From NCBI RefSeq assembly GCF_014196595.1, contig NZ_JACIEA010000001.1:1048546-1112545 (forward strand): a DNA stretch of 64,000 nucleotides. The letters run 5' to 3'. Of this stretch, positions 17,733-27,533 are shown piece by piece. The notes beneath the pieces were generated by a model. That model was not told the DNA's origin and searched no databases. It saw only the letters and a program-made list of their open reading frames with translations. Made by a program: the position numbers and the translations under genes. The DNA is from Sphingorhabdus rigui (GTDB lineage Bacteria; Pseudomonadota; Alphaproteobacteria; Sphingomonadales; Sphingomonadaceae). How positions within the stretch are numbered: the first letter of the stretch is position 1; every line of letters begins with the position of its first letter.

Positions 17733-19025
17733 ATGGTGATGGTGCACGGTATCAAGGACAATCTCGCGCCGCTTCATCTGCATGTGCCGGAACCCAAGTT
17801 CCGTCCCGGCGATAAGGCCGATTTTAGCGACATCATTGTCCCCGAAGTTGATGCTATCTCGCGGCCCGATGAGCACGCCAGCCCCGCTGACATACATGCG
17901 CTCGCTTATGGTCTTGTCCGCGTCTTGGGCGATGATAATCACGCCGTTGGCAGTTGGAACCCCGGGCTCGATGCAGATACGCTGCGGGCCATGCTGCGCA
18001 AGATGCTGCTCTTGCGCGCCTTTGATGACCGCATGTTCCGGGCACAGCGCCAAGGCAAAACCAGTTTCTATATGAAGTCCTTTGGTGAGGAAGCGACGTC
18101 GGTTGCAACCACGATGGCGCTGCATTCAGATGACATGTGTTTTCCAAGCTATCGCCAGCAAGGCATTCTGATTACACGAGATTATCCGCTGGTCGACATG
18201 ATGAACCAGATCTATTCCAACAGCGGCGACCGTCTAAAGGGGCGCCAGCTGCCCATCATGTATTCCGCCAAGGATTACGGATTTTTTAGTATTTCGGGCA
18301 ACCTGACAACGCAATATCCGCAGGCGGTGGGTTGGGCCATGGCGTCTGCATCGCGCGCCGATACCCGGATCTCTGCAGTGTGGTGTGGCGACGGGTCGAC
18401 GGCGGAAGGTGACTTTCACAGCGCGCTGACATTTGCCGCAGTATATAATGCGCCGGTTATCTTTCAGGTCGTGAACAACCAGTGGGCAATTTCGTCATTC
18501 TCCGGTTTTGCGGGGAGTGAGCGGACAACGTTCGCCGCACGTGCCATTGGCTATGGCATCGCTGGACTGCGCGTGGACGGCAATGACGCGCTGGCAGTTT
18601 TTGCAGCCATGCAATGGGCGGCCAACCGCGCGCGCACCAATGGTGGGCCAACATTGATCGAATATTTCACCTATCGCGGGGAAGGGCATTCGACGTCGGA
18701 TGACCCCGGCGCGTACCGTGCGGCGGAAGAATATGCCCTGTGGCCGCTTGGCGACCCTGTGACGCGCCTTAAGGATCATTTGGTAGCGATTGGCGCGTGG
18801 AGTGACGAACAGCATGAGGCGCTCATTCTGGAACTGTCGGATTTCGTAAAGGCGTCGCAGAAAGAGGCGGAGCAGAACGGGATTTTAGGCCACGGCCTGC
18901 ATCACCCAATGGAAACCATGTTCGAAGACGTGTTCGAAGAAATGCCATGGCATTTGAAAGAACAATGCGAACAGATGTTGGAAGAACAACGCGACAAATT
19001 CGGCCCTGAATGGGAGGCGCGCTGA
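17733..19025 (+). CDS. bkdA1: Branched-chain 2-oxoacid dehydrogenase E1 alpha subunit
   Basis: Predicted 430-residue thiamine-diphosphate enzyme subunit that decarboxylates branched-chain 2-oxoacids from Val, Leu and Ile. The ThDP/Mg motif is GDGSTAEGDF (from residue 219) closing at NNQWAIS, and the phosphorylation-loop-like EGHSTSDDPGAYR is that of the branched-chain family. The N-terminal extension PEPKFRPGD is also typical of 2-oxoisovalerate E1 alpha. The ATG at 17739, six bases after GGAG, may be a better start than the one at 17733. The stop overlaps the E1 beta start (TGATG). Confidence 0.93.
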   Translation: MVMVHGIKDNLAPLHLHVPEPKFRPGDKADFSDIIVPEVDAISRPDEHASPADIHALAYGLVRVLGDDNHAVGSWNPGLDADTLRAMLRKMLLLRAFDDRMFRAQRQGKTSFYMKSFGEEATSVATTMALHSDDMCFPSYRQQGILITRDYPLVDMMNQIYSNSGDRLKGRQLPIMYSAKDYGFFSISGNLTTQYPQAVGWAMASASRADTRISAVWCGDGSTAEGDFHSALTFAAVYNAPVIFQVVNNQWAISSFSGFAGSERTTFAARAIGYGIAGLRVDGNDALAVFAAMQWAANRARTNGGPTLIEYFTYRGEGHSTSDDPGAYRAAEEYALWPLGDPVTRLKDHLVAIGAWSDEQHEALILELSDFVKASQKEAEQNGILGHGLHHPMETMFEDVFEEMPWHLKEQCEQMLEEQRDKFGPEWEAR

Positions 19026-20053
19026 TGTCTGAGCCCGCGACCAAAACGATGAACATGATTGAGGCGATAAATAGCGCACTCGACGTAATGCTGGCGAAAG
19101 ACCCGGAAGTTGTCATCATGGGCGAAGACGTCGGCTATTTTGGCGGCGTGTTCCGCGCGACAGCGGGGCTTCAGAAAAAGCATGGCAAAACCCGCGTTTT
19201 TGACACGCCCATCAGCGAGTGCGGCATCATCGGCGTTGGTGTTGGCATGGCGGCTTATGGCCTGCGTCCCGTGCCCGAGATTCAGTTCGCCGATTATATT
19301 TACCCCGGCCTTGACCAGTTGGTCAGTGAGGCTGCGCGCATGCGCTATCGTTCTGCCAATGACTTCATTTGTCCCATGACCGTGCGTTCGCCCTTTGGCG
19401 GCGGCATATTCGGCGGGCAAACGCATAGCCAAAGCCCCGAAAGCCTGTTCACGCATGTCTGCGGGATCAAGACAGTTATTCCCGCGACACCTTATGATGC
19501 CAAGGGGCTGCTGATTGCCGCGATCGAAGACAATGACCCCGTCGTGTTTTTTGAACCCAAGCGGATCTATAACGGCCCGTTCAGCGGCTATTATGACCGT
19601 CCGGTCGAACCATGGTCCAAACATGACGGCAGCGCCGTTCCAGAAGGCTATTATCGCATCGACTTAGGCAAGGCTGCTGTTGTGCGGGAAGGGGAGGCTG
19701 TCACGGTCCTGACCTACGGGACGATGGTGCATGTTGTGAAAGCCGTCGTCGCCGAGTATGGCATTGACGCCGAAATCATCGACCTGCGGACATTATTGCC
19801 CCTGGACATCGAAACTATTGAGGCATCGGTTAAGAAAACGGGCCGCTGTATGGTTGTGCATGAGGCGACGCGTACCAGCGGCTTTGGCGCTGAATTGGCT
19901 GCGCAGGTGCAGGAACGGTGCTTCTATCATCTCGAGGCACCAATAGAGCGCGTCACAGGATTTGACACGCCATATCCACACAGCCTCGAATGGGCATATT
20001 TCCCCGGCCCCGTGCGGCTCGCCCGCGCATTTGACAAGATCATGAAGGACTGA
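19025..20053 (+). CDS. bkdA2: Branched-chain 2-oxoacid dehydrogenase E1 beta subunit
   Basis: Predicted 342 residues. It forms the E1 heterotetramer with the preceding product. The transketolase pyrimidine-binding domain has GEDVGYFGGVFRAT and the ThDP-activating Glu region; RSPFGGGIFGGQTHSQSPE and the C-terminal transketolase domain (LTYGTMVHVV, IDLRTLLPLD) follow. I start at the ATG at 19025 that overlaps the E1 alpha stop. The E2 gene follows after four bases, so the three are one transcription unit. Confidence 0.95.
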   Translation: MSEPATKTMNMIEAINSALDVMLAKDPEVVIMGEDVGYFGGVFRATAGLQKKHGKTRVFDTPISECGIIGVGVGMAAYGLRPVPEIQFADYIYPGLDQLVSEAARMRYRSANDFICPMTVRSPFGGGIFGGQTHSQSPESLFTHVCGIKTVIPATPYDAKGLLIAAIEDNDPVVFFEPKRIYNGPFSGYYDRPVEPWSKHDGSAVPEGYYRIDLGKAAVVREGEAVTVLTYGTMVHVVKAVVAEYGIDAEIIDLRTLLPLDIETIEASVKKTGRCMVVHEATRTSGFGAELAAQVQERCFYHLEAPIERVTGFDTPYPHSLEWAYFPGPVRLARAFDKIMKD

Positions 20054-20057
20054 CTTT

Positions 20058-21317
20058 ATGCCCATATTCACATTCAACTTGCCGGATATTGGTGAAGGCA
20101 TAGCCGAGGCGGAAATCGTTGCATGGCATGTAAAAGTTGGCGACCGAATTTCTGAAGACCAGCCGCTGGCGGACATGATGACCGACAAAGCGACCGTCGA
20201 AATGGAAAGCCCGGTGGCGGGCGTCGTGACCAAGGTTGCTGGCGAGGCGGGCGATGTCGTCGCCATCGGTTCTATGCTTGTAGAGATTGAAACCGCGACT
20301 GACGTCAGTCAGGCGGAAAGCGCGGTAAAGGTAGAGGCGGCTGCGACCATTGAGGACGAACTGCCACATGCGCCTGAACCCGTCGCTGCTGAACCAGCGG
20401 TCGTGCAGGAAAGGCCTGCAACTGCATCGGCGCAGTCGCCTAGGATAAGCGCCGACCATAAGGTTACAGCGTCGCCCGCGGTACGCCAACGTGCCAAGGA
20501 ACTCGGCGTCGAATTGACTGACGTCAAGGCGGCAGGCGGGCATGTCCGGCACGCAGATCTCGACGCGTTTTTGGCCTATGGAAGCGGGCAGGGCTATCGC
20601 GCATCCCATATCAGCGCGCGCCGTGACGACGAAATTGTCAAAGTCATCGGTATGCGCCGGCGTATTGCGGACAATATGGCCGCGTCAAAGCGCCACATCC
20701 CGCATTTCACCTATGTCGAGGAAATTGACGTCACCGCGATTGAAGCGATGCGCGCCGACCTGAACGCCAATCGCGGCACGAGGCCAAAGCTGACGATGCT
20801 CCCATTGCTTATCGTGGCAATCTGCAAGACCATCCCGCAATTTCCGATGATCAACGCCCGTTACGACGACGAAAATGGCGTTGTGACGCGCCATGGCGCG
20901 GTGCATTTGGGCATGGCAACGCAAACCGATGCGGGATTGATGGTCCCCGTCATCCGCGATGCGCAGGACAAAAATATCTGGCAACTCGCAACCGAGATTG
21001 CGCGCCTTGCCGACGCTGCACGGAGCGGTACAGCGAAAAGTGAAGAGTTGTCGGGCTCCACGCTTACGGTGACGTCGCTTGGGCCCTTGGGCGGGATTGT
21101 GACCACGCCTGTCATCAATCGACCCGAAGTCGCGATTATCGGGCGCAATAAGATTGTCGAACGCCCAATGTTTGTCGGCGACACAATCGAGGCGCGTAAA
21201 TTGATGAACCTGTCGATCAGCTGCGACCATCGCGTTGTCGATGGTTGGGATGCGGCCAATTATGTTCAGGCGTTGAAAAAGCTGCTCGAAACGCCGGTTT
21301 TGCTATTCGCCGATTAA
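20058..21317 (+). CDS. bkdB: Branched-chain 2-oxoacid dehydrogenase E2 (dihydrolipoamide acyltransferase)
   Basis: Predicted 419 residues. One N-terminal lipoyl domain carries lipoyl-Lys44 in TDKATVEM. An Ala/Glu/Pro-rich linker and a peripheral subunit-binding domain (about 133-170, ASPAVRQRAKELGVEL) follow, then the catalytic domain with the signature DHRVVDGWD. It transfers the branched acyl group to CoA. The E3 gene (lpd) is not nearby; E3 must come from another locus, as is common when E3 is shared. Confidence 0.95.
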   Translation: MPIFTFNLPDIGEGIAEAEIVAWHVKVGDRISEDQPLADMMTDKATVEMESPVAGVVTKVAGEAGDVVAIGSMLVEIETATDVSQAESAVKVEAAATIEDELPHAPEPVAAEPAVVQERPATASAQSPRISADHKVTASPAVRQRAKELGVELTDVKAAGGHVRHADLDAFLAYGSGQGYRASHISARRDDEIVKVIGMRRRIADNMAASKRHIPHFTYVEEIDVTAIEAMRADLNANRGTRPKLTMLPLLIVAICKTIPQFPMINARYDDENGVVTRHGAVHLGMATQTDAGLMVPVIRDAQDKNIWQLATEIARLADAARSGTAKSEELSGSTLTVTSLGPLGGIVTTPVINRPEVAIIGRNKIVERPMFVGDTIEARKLMNLSISCDHRVVDGWDAANYVQALKKLLETPVLLFAD

Positions 21318-21400
21318 AATTTGTCGGTCGAGATGTTGGTGGCAAAAAAGCTGGGTTTGGAACTCATTTGCCCGAAAACGACCTTTTATGACAAATGCCG

Positions 21401-21427
21401 TTGACAGAATCTTGCGTCGCTTATAGT
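21401..21427 (+). promoter_or_regulatory. Probable tRNA-Asp promoter
   Basis: TTGACA at 21401-21406 and TATAGT at 21422-21427, with a 15-base spacer that is shorter than ideal, 19 bases upstream of the tRNA. Confidence 0.55.
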
Positions 21428-21446
21428 GCGCCCCCACCGCAAGTTA

Positions 21447-21523
<77 letters not shown>

Positions 21524-21535
21524 CTTCCCTGAAAA

Positions 21536-21772
21536 TCAGGTTGTAGGTGGCGCGCGGAACGATCCTGTTTCCATCCAGATCATCAGCGGGCGCATGGGCG
21601 CAATCCAGATCACGCCGGCGATCAAATAAATGACGCTCTGCAATAATATGTGCAGTTGGCCGATGAATTCAGACGCGCTGACGATCAGCACAGCCCAAAC
21701 CAAAATAATCAGCAATATCGCCAGCATGCCCGCGGGCTTACGCCATGTCGGTTGCTTCAATGGTCCATTCAT
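21536..21772 (-). CDS. DUF2842 family small membrane protein
   Basis: Predicted 78 residues with two membrane segments (about 15-35 and 42-60). The signature pieces WRKPAGML near the start and WIAPMRPLMIWMETG near the end are those of the alphaproteobacterial DUF2842 family, whose function is unknown. Its start overlaps the stop of the formyl-THF cyclo-ligase by four bases (ATGA), so the two are co-translated. It converges on tRNA-Asp. Confidence 0.85.
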   Translation of the reverse strand: MNGPLKQPTWRKPAGMLAILLIILVWAVLIVSASEFIGQLHILLQSVIYLIAGVIWIAPMRPLMIWMETGSFRAPPTT

Positions 21773-22338
21773 AATGTTATCCAGGATTTTTCTGTAAGCA
21801 CGGCATCAAGCGGGACGTCCCAAATATCCGACGCGAGTACAGAGGTGAATTGAACCGACCAGGCAAGGCCGATGGCGATGGAGTGATCCAGCACGCTGAG
21901 CGCGCGATCATAATGTCCCGCACCTTGGCCAAGCCGGATGAGCCTGTCATCATAGGCCAGCATGGGAACAAGGACTATATCGGGTTTACACTCAGGGGCC
22001 GTCTCAGCAGGCTGTAGAAGGCCGAATGCGCCCGGGACAAGGTCGTCATCGGGTGACCAGCGTAAAAACCGCATGGGTGCGCTTTTGCTGGTTACATGGG
22101 GCAGGGCGAGGTCACAGCCCATGGCATGCGCTTGTGCAAGGATCGCCGCGGGATCGACTTCGGAGCCCTTTGCGACATAACCCGCCACGATTTTACCGGG
22201 CGTTAGACATTTTGCTAAGGGGCTGGGGATTTTGGAAAAGGCCAGCGCCCGGTCCTGATCTGTCAAACCATTGACGTATGAATCGCGAACTTGCCGAAAC
22301 GCGGCGCGCTGTGTTGGTTTGTCTAATTCTGAAGTCAC
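21769..22338 (-). CDS. 5-formyltetrahydrofolate cyclo-ligase
   Basis: Predicted 189 residues. The enzyme converts 5-formyl-THF to 5,10-methenyl-THF with ATP. Signature regions are the N-terminal KPTQRAAFRQVRD, GSEVDPAAIL, and the Mg/ATP loop RLGQGAGHYDRAL near the C-terminus. The frame is open to 22449, but that part encodes the 6S RNA. The GTG at 22338 begins right after the RNA and gives the normal family N-terminus, so I use it. The 6S RNA - cyclo-ligase order is conserved in many proteobacteria (ssrS-ygfA). Confidence 0.9.
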   Translation of the reverse strand: MTSELDKPTQRAAFRQVRDSYVNGLTDQDRALAFSKIPSPLAKCLTPGKIVAGYVAKGSEVDPAAILAQAHAMGCDLALPHVTSKSAPMRFLRWSPDDDLVPGAFGLLQPAETAPECKPDIVLVPMLAYDDRLIRLGQGAGHYDRALSVLDHSIAIGLAWSVQFTSVLASDIWDVPLDAVLTEKSWITL

Positions 22339-22357
22339 AGCATTTCCCGAAATCGGT

Positions 22358-22531
22358 TGGCGGAACCACCATGGGTCGTTTTCCGGAATATCCTCTGACG
22401 CCAGCACGTCAGGTGGGCACCGTGTGATCTGGACCTTAAGGTTGCCCAAATGGCCCAGGCAGGGACAGCTCCCTTAGATAAATAATCGCCTCAGGGATGT
22501 TCTCATCAGCTCGTACCGGGCAGTTCCGCCA
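22358..22531 (-). ncRNA. ssrS: 6S RNA
   Basis: The ends are perfectly complementary over nine bases on the minus strand (TGGCGGAAC at 22531-22523, GTTCCGCCA at 22366-22358), closing a rod of about 174 nt, the usual 6S length. Internal halves also pair around an open centre, for example CCTGCCTGGGCC and the following CTTAAGGTCC. The position between zapA and the formyl-THF cyclo-ligase is the conserved 6S locus of proteobacteria. 6S RNA binds sigma-70 RNA polymerase by mimicking an open promoter. Identified from ends, size and context, not from a covariance search. Confidence 0.85.
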
Positions 22532-22536
22532 TGTTC

Positions 22537-22564
22537 AATATAGGCGTCTAAAGTTAATTCTCAA
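22537..22564 (-). promoter_or_regulatory. 6S RNA promoter
   Basis: On the minus strand TTGAGA (22564-22559), 16 bases, TATATT (22542-22537), placed so that transcription would begin at the closing stem near 22531. The -35 box lies in the 3' end of zapA. Confidence 0.7.
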
Positions 22565-22877
22565 GCCTTAGTGCCAGATTTTCTAGTCTGCTGGCCAAGC
22601 CCTCTAAAGCGTCGGCGACTTGTGATGATTTCTCGACTACCGGAGCACTGTCCGCTGCAACCGGCGCTCCACTCGTCATGTCATGCAGGCGGTCGGCCAG
22701 CAGCAAGGCCGAAAACAACAGGCTGCGCGTTTCATTCAGCCCGGCCGAGCCGCCGCCAGCTTCCCGCGCCTTTTCATCAACCATCGCACCCAAGGCCAGC
22801 AACCGCGTTTCTTCGCCGTCATTGCACGCCACAGAATATTGGCGGCCAGCGATGGAAAGTTTAACCTCAGCCATCAA
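22554..22877 (-). CDS. zapA: Cell division protein ZapA
   Basis: Predicted 107 residues. ZapA binds FtsZ filaments and bundles them at the division site. The family N-terminus is clear (VKLSIAGRQYSVACNDGEE), followed by LLALGAMVDEKAR and a long helix with alanine/leucine heptads. The first codon may be either of two adjacent Met. It overlaps the upstream 61-residue coiled-coil gene by four bases and precedes the 6S RNA. Confidence 0.93.
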   Translation of the reverse strand: MMAEVKLSIAGRQYSVACNDGEETRLLALGAMVDEKAREAGGGSAGLNETRSLLFSALLLADRLHDMTSGAPVAADSAPVVEKSSQVADALEGLASRLENLALRLEN

Positions 22878-23059
22878 TTTGCTCCTGACAATAGCTGGTC
22901 GATGCCGCGAATGGCGTCCAACGTCTCTTTCTTGAGACGTTCATGGCGATCCGCCAGTTCGGCGTCAGGTGCATTCGCTGGCGCTGTTGCCAGCTTTTCC
23001 ACCCGTGAAAGCGCGCGCTCTATGCGGCCAATCGCAACAATTAATCGTTCATCTGCCAT
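22874..23059 (-). CDS. Small coiled-coil protein encoded with zapA
   Basis: Predicted 61 residues, almost wholly helical: an N-terminal helix (VAIGRIERALSRVEKLA), a short Ala/Pro/Asn linker and a second charged helix (LADRHERLKKETLDAIRGID). No signal peptide or membrane part. The stop overlaps the zapA start (ATGA), which suggests a linked function in division, perhaps as a ZapA or FtsZ partner. I do not recognise a named family. Confidence 0.7.
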   Translation of the reverse strand: MADERLIVAIGRIERALSRVEKLATAPANAPDAELADRHERLKKETLDAIRGIDQLLSGAN

Positions 23060-23281
23060 GGCTTACATCCTTTTGATGAGACGGTGTAACAGACTAAAGA
23101 TGTCATGCAAATGCATCAAAGCGCAATGGGCAGAAGATTCCCCGCAGGAAATGCGCGCCCGTCCCTTGACGCTGCGCGCTTGCGTCCGCAAAGGGTTGGC
23201 ACCAAACGACTCGGCGGTATCGCATATGTTGTATGCGCCCGCCTCCCGCTCCCGAAGTGGAGTATTTTGTGGGGATAGAAC

Positions 23282-25240
23282 ATGACCGTTACTGAACAGC
23301 AAATGGCCAATGCAATCCGGGCGCTGGCCATGGATGCTGTACAGGCCGCAAATAGCGGCCATCCCGGCATGCCGATGGGCATGGCCGACGTCGCAACGGT
23401 GCTCTATTCGAAGTTCCTGAAATTTGATCCGAAAGCTCCGCATTGGGCCGATCGTGACCGTTTTGTGCTGTCTGCAGGGCATGGGTCCATGTTCGCTTAT
23501 GCGACCTTGTATCTGACGGGCTATGCAAGCCCGACCATCGAAGACATTAAAAACTTCCGTCAGTTGGGTAGCCCATGTGCTGGCCATCCGGAGAATTTTT
23601 TGATTGATGGTGTTGAGTGCACCACAGGTCCGCTGGGGCAGGGGCTTGCCATGGCAGTGGGCATGGCCGTTGCAGAACGACACCTGAATGCACGCTTTGG
23701 CGACGATTTGGTTGACCACCGGACATGGGTTGTGGCCGGCGACGGTTGCCTGATGGAAGGCATTAATCATGAAGCCATCGGGCTTGCCGGACATTTAGGT
23801 CTCGGCCGTTTGATCGTTTTCTGGGACGATAACCGCATCACCATCGACGGCGCGACTGACCTGTCGACGAGTGAAGACATCGCCGCACGCTATCGTGCAA
23901 GCGGATGGCATGTTGAGGCATGCGATGGCCATGATTTCAACGATATAGAGCGCGCAATTCATGCGTCGCTTGCAGATAATCGTCCATCCTTGATTGCCTG
24001 CCGGACACTGATCGGCAAGGGTTCGCCAAATAAGGAAGGCACAAAAGCGCCGCACGGTAGCCCATTGGGTGCAGACGAGATCATCGCGACGCGGGCTGCA
24101 ATCCACTGGCCCTATCCGGCGTTTGAAATTCCTGCAGATATTCTGGACGCGTGGCGCGCAACCGGTCAGGCAGGGGCTGAGGCGCATGCGCATTGGGCAA
24201 AGCGGCTTGCTGCTTCAAATCATGCGGAAACCTTCACAAAGACGATGGCGGGAGAGGTTGATTCCGCATGGTTACAGCCGCATCTCGAAAGCCTGATCGC
24301 CGCACCGCAGAATATCGCGACGCGTAAGGCATCGGAAATTGCACTGACGGCGGCAACGGCTGCATTGCCAGACCTGCTCGGCGGGTCAGCGGATTTGACG
24401 GGTTCAAACTTTACCCGAACTGTATCGACCAATACGTTGGATAAAAACGATTATTCTGGTCGCTATGTCAATTACGGTATTCGTGAATTCGGCATGGCCG
24501 CTGCCATGAACGGCATGGCGCTGCATGGGGGCATCATTCCTTATGGCGGCACGTTCCTAATTTTCTCGGATTATTGCCGCGCCGCCATTCGGCTGTCTGC
24601 GCTTCAGGAAACCCGCGTCGCTTATGTTATGACGCATGATTCCATCGGCGTTGGTGAAGATGGTCCAACCCACCAGCCAATTGAACAAATCATGTCGCTG
24701 CGGCTCATTCCAAACCTCGACGTGTACCGGCCATGTGATACCATCGAAACCGCAGAATGCTGGGCGCTCGCAATTGAAAGCGCGCATACACCTTCGGTTT
24801 TGGCGCTATCGCGTCAAAACTTGCCGCAATTGCGCACGGACATTAGCGAAAATATGTCCGCCAAGGGTGGCTACCGCCTCCGTTCAGCAAAGGCGGAACG
24901 CAAAGTGGTGCTGATCGGTACCGGTTCTGAAGTCGCTATCGCCGTTTCGGTCGCGGAGCAGCTTGAGGAAATGGGTATTGGCGCCGACGTCGTCTCTATG
25001 CCCAGCTGGGAGCGTTTTGACGCTCAGTCGCCTGCCTATAAGGCTGAGGTTCTGCCGTCGGATACGTTGCGCGTTTCTGTCGAAGCGGGCACGACGATGG
25101 GCTGGGAACGTTATGTGGGTGACGGTCTTCGGATCGGGATCGATAGTTTTGGTGCATCGGGCCCAATCGATGCACTTTATGACCATTTCGGCCTGACTGC
25201 CGATAAGATTACCGCGCAAATTCTCGCTAAACTTGGCTGA
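23282..25240 (+). CDS. tkt: Transketolase
   Basis: Predicted 652 residues. It is a ThDP enzyme moving two-carbon units in the pentose phosphate pathway. Motifs: [12 protein letters not shown] near residue 20, GPLGQGLA, the ThDP/Mg site [13 protein letters not shown], and in the pyrimidine domain [18 protein letters not shown]. Length is as usual. It is followed after 11 bases by GAPDH and then PGK, so the three probably form one unit. Confidence 0.97.
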   Translation: MTVTEQQMANAIRALAMDAVQAANSGHPGMPMGMADVATVLYSKFLKFDPKAPHWADRDRFVLSAGHGSMFAYATLYLTGYASPTIEDIKNFRQLGSPCAGHPENFLIDGVECTTGPLGQGLAMAVGMAVAERHLNARFGDDLVDHRTWVVAGDGCLMEGINHEAIGLAGHLGLGRLIVFWDDNRITIDGATDLSTSEDIAARYRASGWHVEACDGHDFNDIERAIHASLADNRPSLIACRTLIGKGSPNKEGTKAPHGSPLGADEIIATRAAIHWPYPAFEIPADILDAWRATGQAGAEAHAHWAKRLAASNHAETFTKTMAGEVDSAWLQPHLESLIAAPQNIATRKASEIALTAATAALPDLLGGSADLTGSNFTRTVSTNTLDKNDYSGRYVNYGIREFGMAAAMNGMALHGGIIPYGGTFLIFSDYCRAAIRLSALQETRVAYVMTHDSIGVGEDGPTHQPIEQIMSLRLIPNLDVYRPCDTIETAECWALAIESAHTPSVLALSRQNLPQLRTDISENMSAKGGYRLRSAKAERKVVLIGTGSEVAIAVSVAEQLEEMGIGADVVSMPSWERFDAQSPAYKAEVLPSDTLRVSVEAGTTMGWERYVGDGLRIGIDSFGASGPIDALYDHFGLTADKITAQILAKLG

Positions 25241-25251
25241 TTGGAGCACGT

Positions 25252-26259
25252 ATGACTATTAAAGTAGCTATTAACGGATTTGGCCGCATCGGTCGCTTGG
25301 TGGCGCGCGCGATTTTGGAGCGTGATGACCATGATCTGGAATTGGTAGCGATTAATGATCTCGCGCCAGCCAAGGCGAACGCATTATTGTTCAAGCGCGA
25401 TAGCGTGCACGGCCCGTTCCCCGGAACAGTCGAAGCGGATGGCAATGACATCATCGTCAATGGCAAGCGCATTCACGTCACCGCCGAACGCGATCCCGCC
25501 AATTTGCCGCATGCCGCAAATGGCGTCGATATCGCTTTGGAGTGCACCGGCTTCTTCACCGACCGTGCAAGCGCAGAAAAGCATCTCGCTGCAGGTGCAA
25601 AGCGCGTTTTGATCTCGGCTCCTGGTAAAAATGTCGATAAAACCGTGGTGTTCGGCGTCAATCACGACGTTTTGACCTCCGCCGATGTGATCGTTTCGAA
25701 CGCGAGCTGCACCACCAACTGCTTGGCACCACTTGCGAAAGTGCTGAACGACGCAATTGGTATTGAACGCGGTTTGATGACCACGATCCACAGCTACACC
25801 AACGATCAGAAAATTCTCGACCAAATCCATGATGACATGCGCCGCGCACGTGCTGCCGCGATGTCGATGATTCCGACAACAACTGGCGCGGCTCGGGCGG
25901 TTGGCGAAGTTATGCCTGAATTGAAGGGTAAGCTTGATGGATCGGCCATTCGCGTACCGACACCCAATGTTAGCATCGTCGATCTGACCTTCACGCCTGC
26001 GCGCGATACCACGAAGGAAGAGGTCAATGCGCTGTTGAAGGCCGCATCTGAAGGCGCTTTGAAGGGCGTTCTGGCCTATTCCGACGAACCGTTGGTATCG
26101 ATCGACTATAATCACTGCCCAGCCAGCTCGACCATCGACAGCCTTGAAACAGCGGTCATCGATGGCAAGCTTGTCCGTGTCCTTAGCTGGTATGACAATG
26201 AATGGGGCTTCTCCAACCGCATGGTTGATACCGCCGGCGTCATTGGAAAGTTGCTTTAA
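25252..26259 (+). CDS. gap: Glyceraldehyde-3-phosphate dehydrogenase, type I
   Basis: Predicted 335 residues. The Rossmann motif INGFGRIGR starts at residue 7, Asp36 in AINDL indicates NAD preference, and catalytic Cys153 lies in [12 protein letters not shown]. The C-terminal [13 protein letters not shown] is complete. It oxidises glyceraldehyde-3-phosphate to 1,3-bisphosphoglycerate, the substrate of the PGK encoded two bases downstream. Confidence 0.97.
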   Translation: MTIKVAINGFGRIGRLVARAILERDDHDLELVAINDLAPAKANALLFKRDSVHGPFPGTVEADGNDIIVNGKRIHVTAERDPANLPHAANGVDIALECTGFFTDRASAEKHLAAGAKRVLISAPGKNVDKTVVFGVNHDVLTSADVIVSNASCTTNCLAPLAKVLNDAIGIERGLMTTIHSYTNDQKILDQIHDDMRRARAAAMSMIPTTTGAARAVGEVMPELKGKLDGSAIRVPTPNVSIVDLTFTPARDTTKEEVNALLKAASEGALKGVLAYSDEPLVSIDYNHCPASSTIDSLETAVIDGKLVRVLSWYDNEWGFSNRMVDTAGVIGKLL

Positions 26260-26261
26260 TC

Positions 26262-27458
26262 ATGGCATTTCGCACGCTCGACGATCTTGGTGACATAAAA
26301 GGAAAGCGCGTATTTGTGCGCGTGGACTTGAACGTGCCGATGGCCGACGGGCGTGTGACCGACGAAACGCGTTTGCGGGCATTGTTGCCGACCGTCAGCG
26401 AACTGGCTGATAAGGGTGCCAAGGTTCTATTGCTTGCCCATTTCGGCCGTCCAAAGGGTGCGAAGCATAGCGAAATGTCGGTTTCGATGGTTTTGGATGC
26501 GCTGCAAGAGGTGCTTGGCCGCGAAGTCATGTTCGTGCCAGAGATTGCGGGTGACATCGTCGCGCAATCCATTGGCATATTGGCGGATGGCGACATCGCC
26601 TTGCTTGAAAATACCCGGTTTTGGCCAGGTGAGGAGCAAAACGACCCCGAACTTGCACGCGCCGTGGCTGCAAATGGCGACTATTACGTGAATGACGCGT
26701 TTTCGGCGGCACATCGCGCGCATATGTCGACCGAGGGCCTCGCACATATTTTGCCAGCCTATGCCGGTCGTTCCATGGAAGCGGAGCTGAAGGCGTTGGA
26801 AGCAGCGCTGGGTTCGCCGGAGCACCCCGTCGCTGCCGTCGTTGGCGGTGCCAAGGTCTCGAGCAAGCTCGACGTGCTGAACAATCTGGTGAAGCAGGTC
26901 GATCATCTGATCATCGGCGGCGGCATGGCGAACACCTTTCTCGCTGCCCGTGGCATCAATGTTGGCAAGTCGCTGTGCGAACATGATCTTGCCGACACGG
27001 CGAACGCCATTTTGGATGCGGCGGACGCCGCAGGCTGCACCGTGCATTTGCCGTATGACGTCGTGACGTCAGTCGAATTCCGCGCAAATCCGCCCGTACG
27101 CACGGTGAATGTCCATGAAGTGGCGGCGGATGAAATGATCCTGGATGTTGGCCCCGCGGCGGTTGAGGCGCTGGCTGATGTCCTGAAAACCTGCCGGACC
27201 TTGGTCTGGAACGGACCGCTCGGCGCATTTGAGATGGAGCCATTTGACGCGGCAACGGTCTCACTGGCACGCACGGCGGCGGCGCTGACGCGTGAAGGCT
27301 CGCTTGTCTCGGTTGCGGGTGGTGGCGATACGGTTGCGGCGCTCGCCCATGCTGGCGTGACGGGGGATTTCACCTTTGTTTCGACCGCTGGCGGCGCCTT
27401 TTTGGAATGGATGGAAGGCAAACCGCTTCCGGGCGTTGATGCTTTGAATATAAATTAG
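26262..27458 (+). CDS. pgk: Phosphoglycerate kinase
   Basis: Predicted 398 residues with the family N-terminus ([14 protein letters not shown]), the substrate motif [24 protein letters not shown], and the C-terminal nucleotide site GGGDTVAAL. It makes ATP from 1,3-bisphosphoglycerate. A strong terminator follows, so the tkt-gap-pgk unit ends here. Confidence 0.97.
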   Translation: MAFRTLDDLGDIKGKRVFVRVDLNVPMADGRVTDETRLRALLPTVSELADKGAKVLLLAHFGRPKGAKHSEMSVSMVLDALQEVLGREVMFVPEIAGDIVAQSIGILADGDIALLENTRFWPGEEQNDPELARAVAANGDYYVNDAFSAAHRAHMSTEGLAHILPAYAGRSMEAELKALEAALGSPEHPVAAVVGGAKVSSKLDVLNNLVKQVDHLIIGGGMANTFLAARGINVGKSLCEHDLADTANAILDAADAAGCTVHLPYDVVTSVEFRANPPVRTVNVHEVAADEMILDVGPAAVEALADVLKTCRTLVWNGPLGAFEMEPFDAATVSLARTAAALTREGSLVSVAGGGDTVAALAHAGVTGDFTFVSTAGGAFLEWMEGKPLPGVDALNIN

Positions 27459-27463
27459 ACATG

Positions 27464-27485
27464 CGGGGCCTTGCCCCGTTTTTTT
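27464..27485 (+). terminator. pgk terminator
   Basis: CGGGGC-CTT-GCCCCG hairpin followed by seven T, five bases after the pgk stop. Confidence 0.92.
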
Positions 27486-27533
27486 CGGATGCTAATGCAT
27501 ACGTATGCAGCGTGAAGGTACAGGGAAGAGCGG

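Noticed and set aside
22339-22449. N-terminal extension of the formyl-THF cyclo-ligase
   Set aside because: Nearly all of this part of the frame lies in the 6S RNA and its residues do not match the enzyme family.
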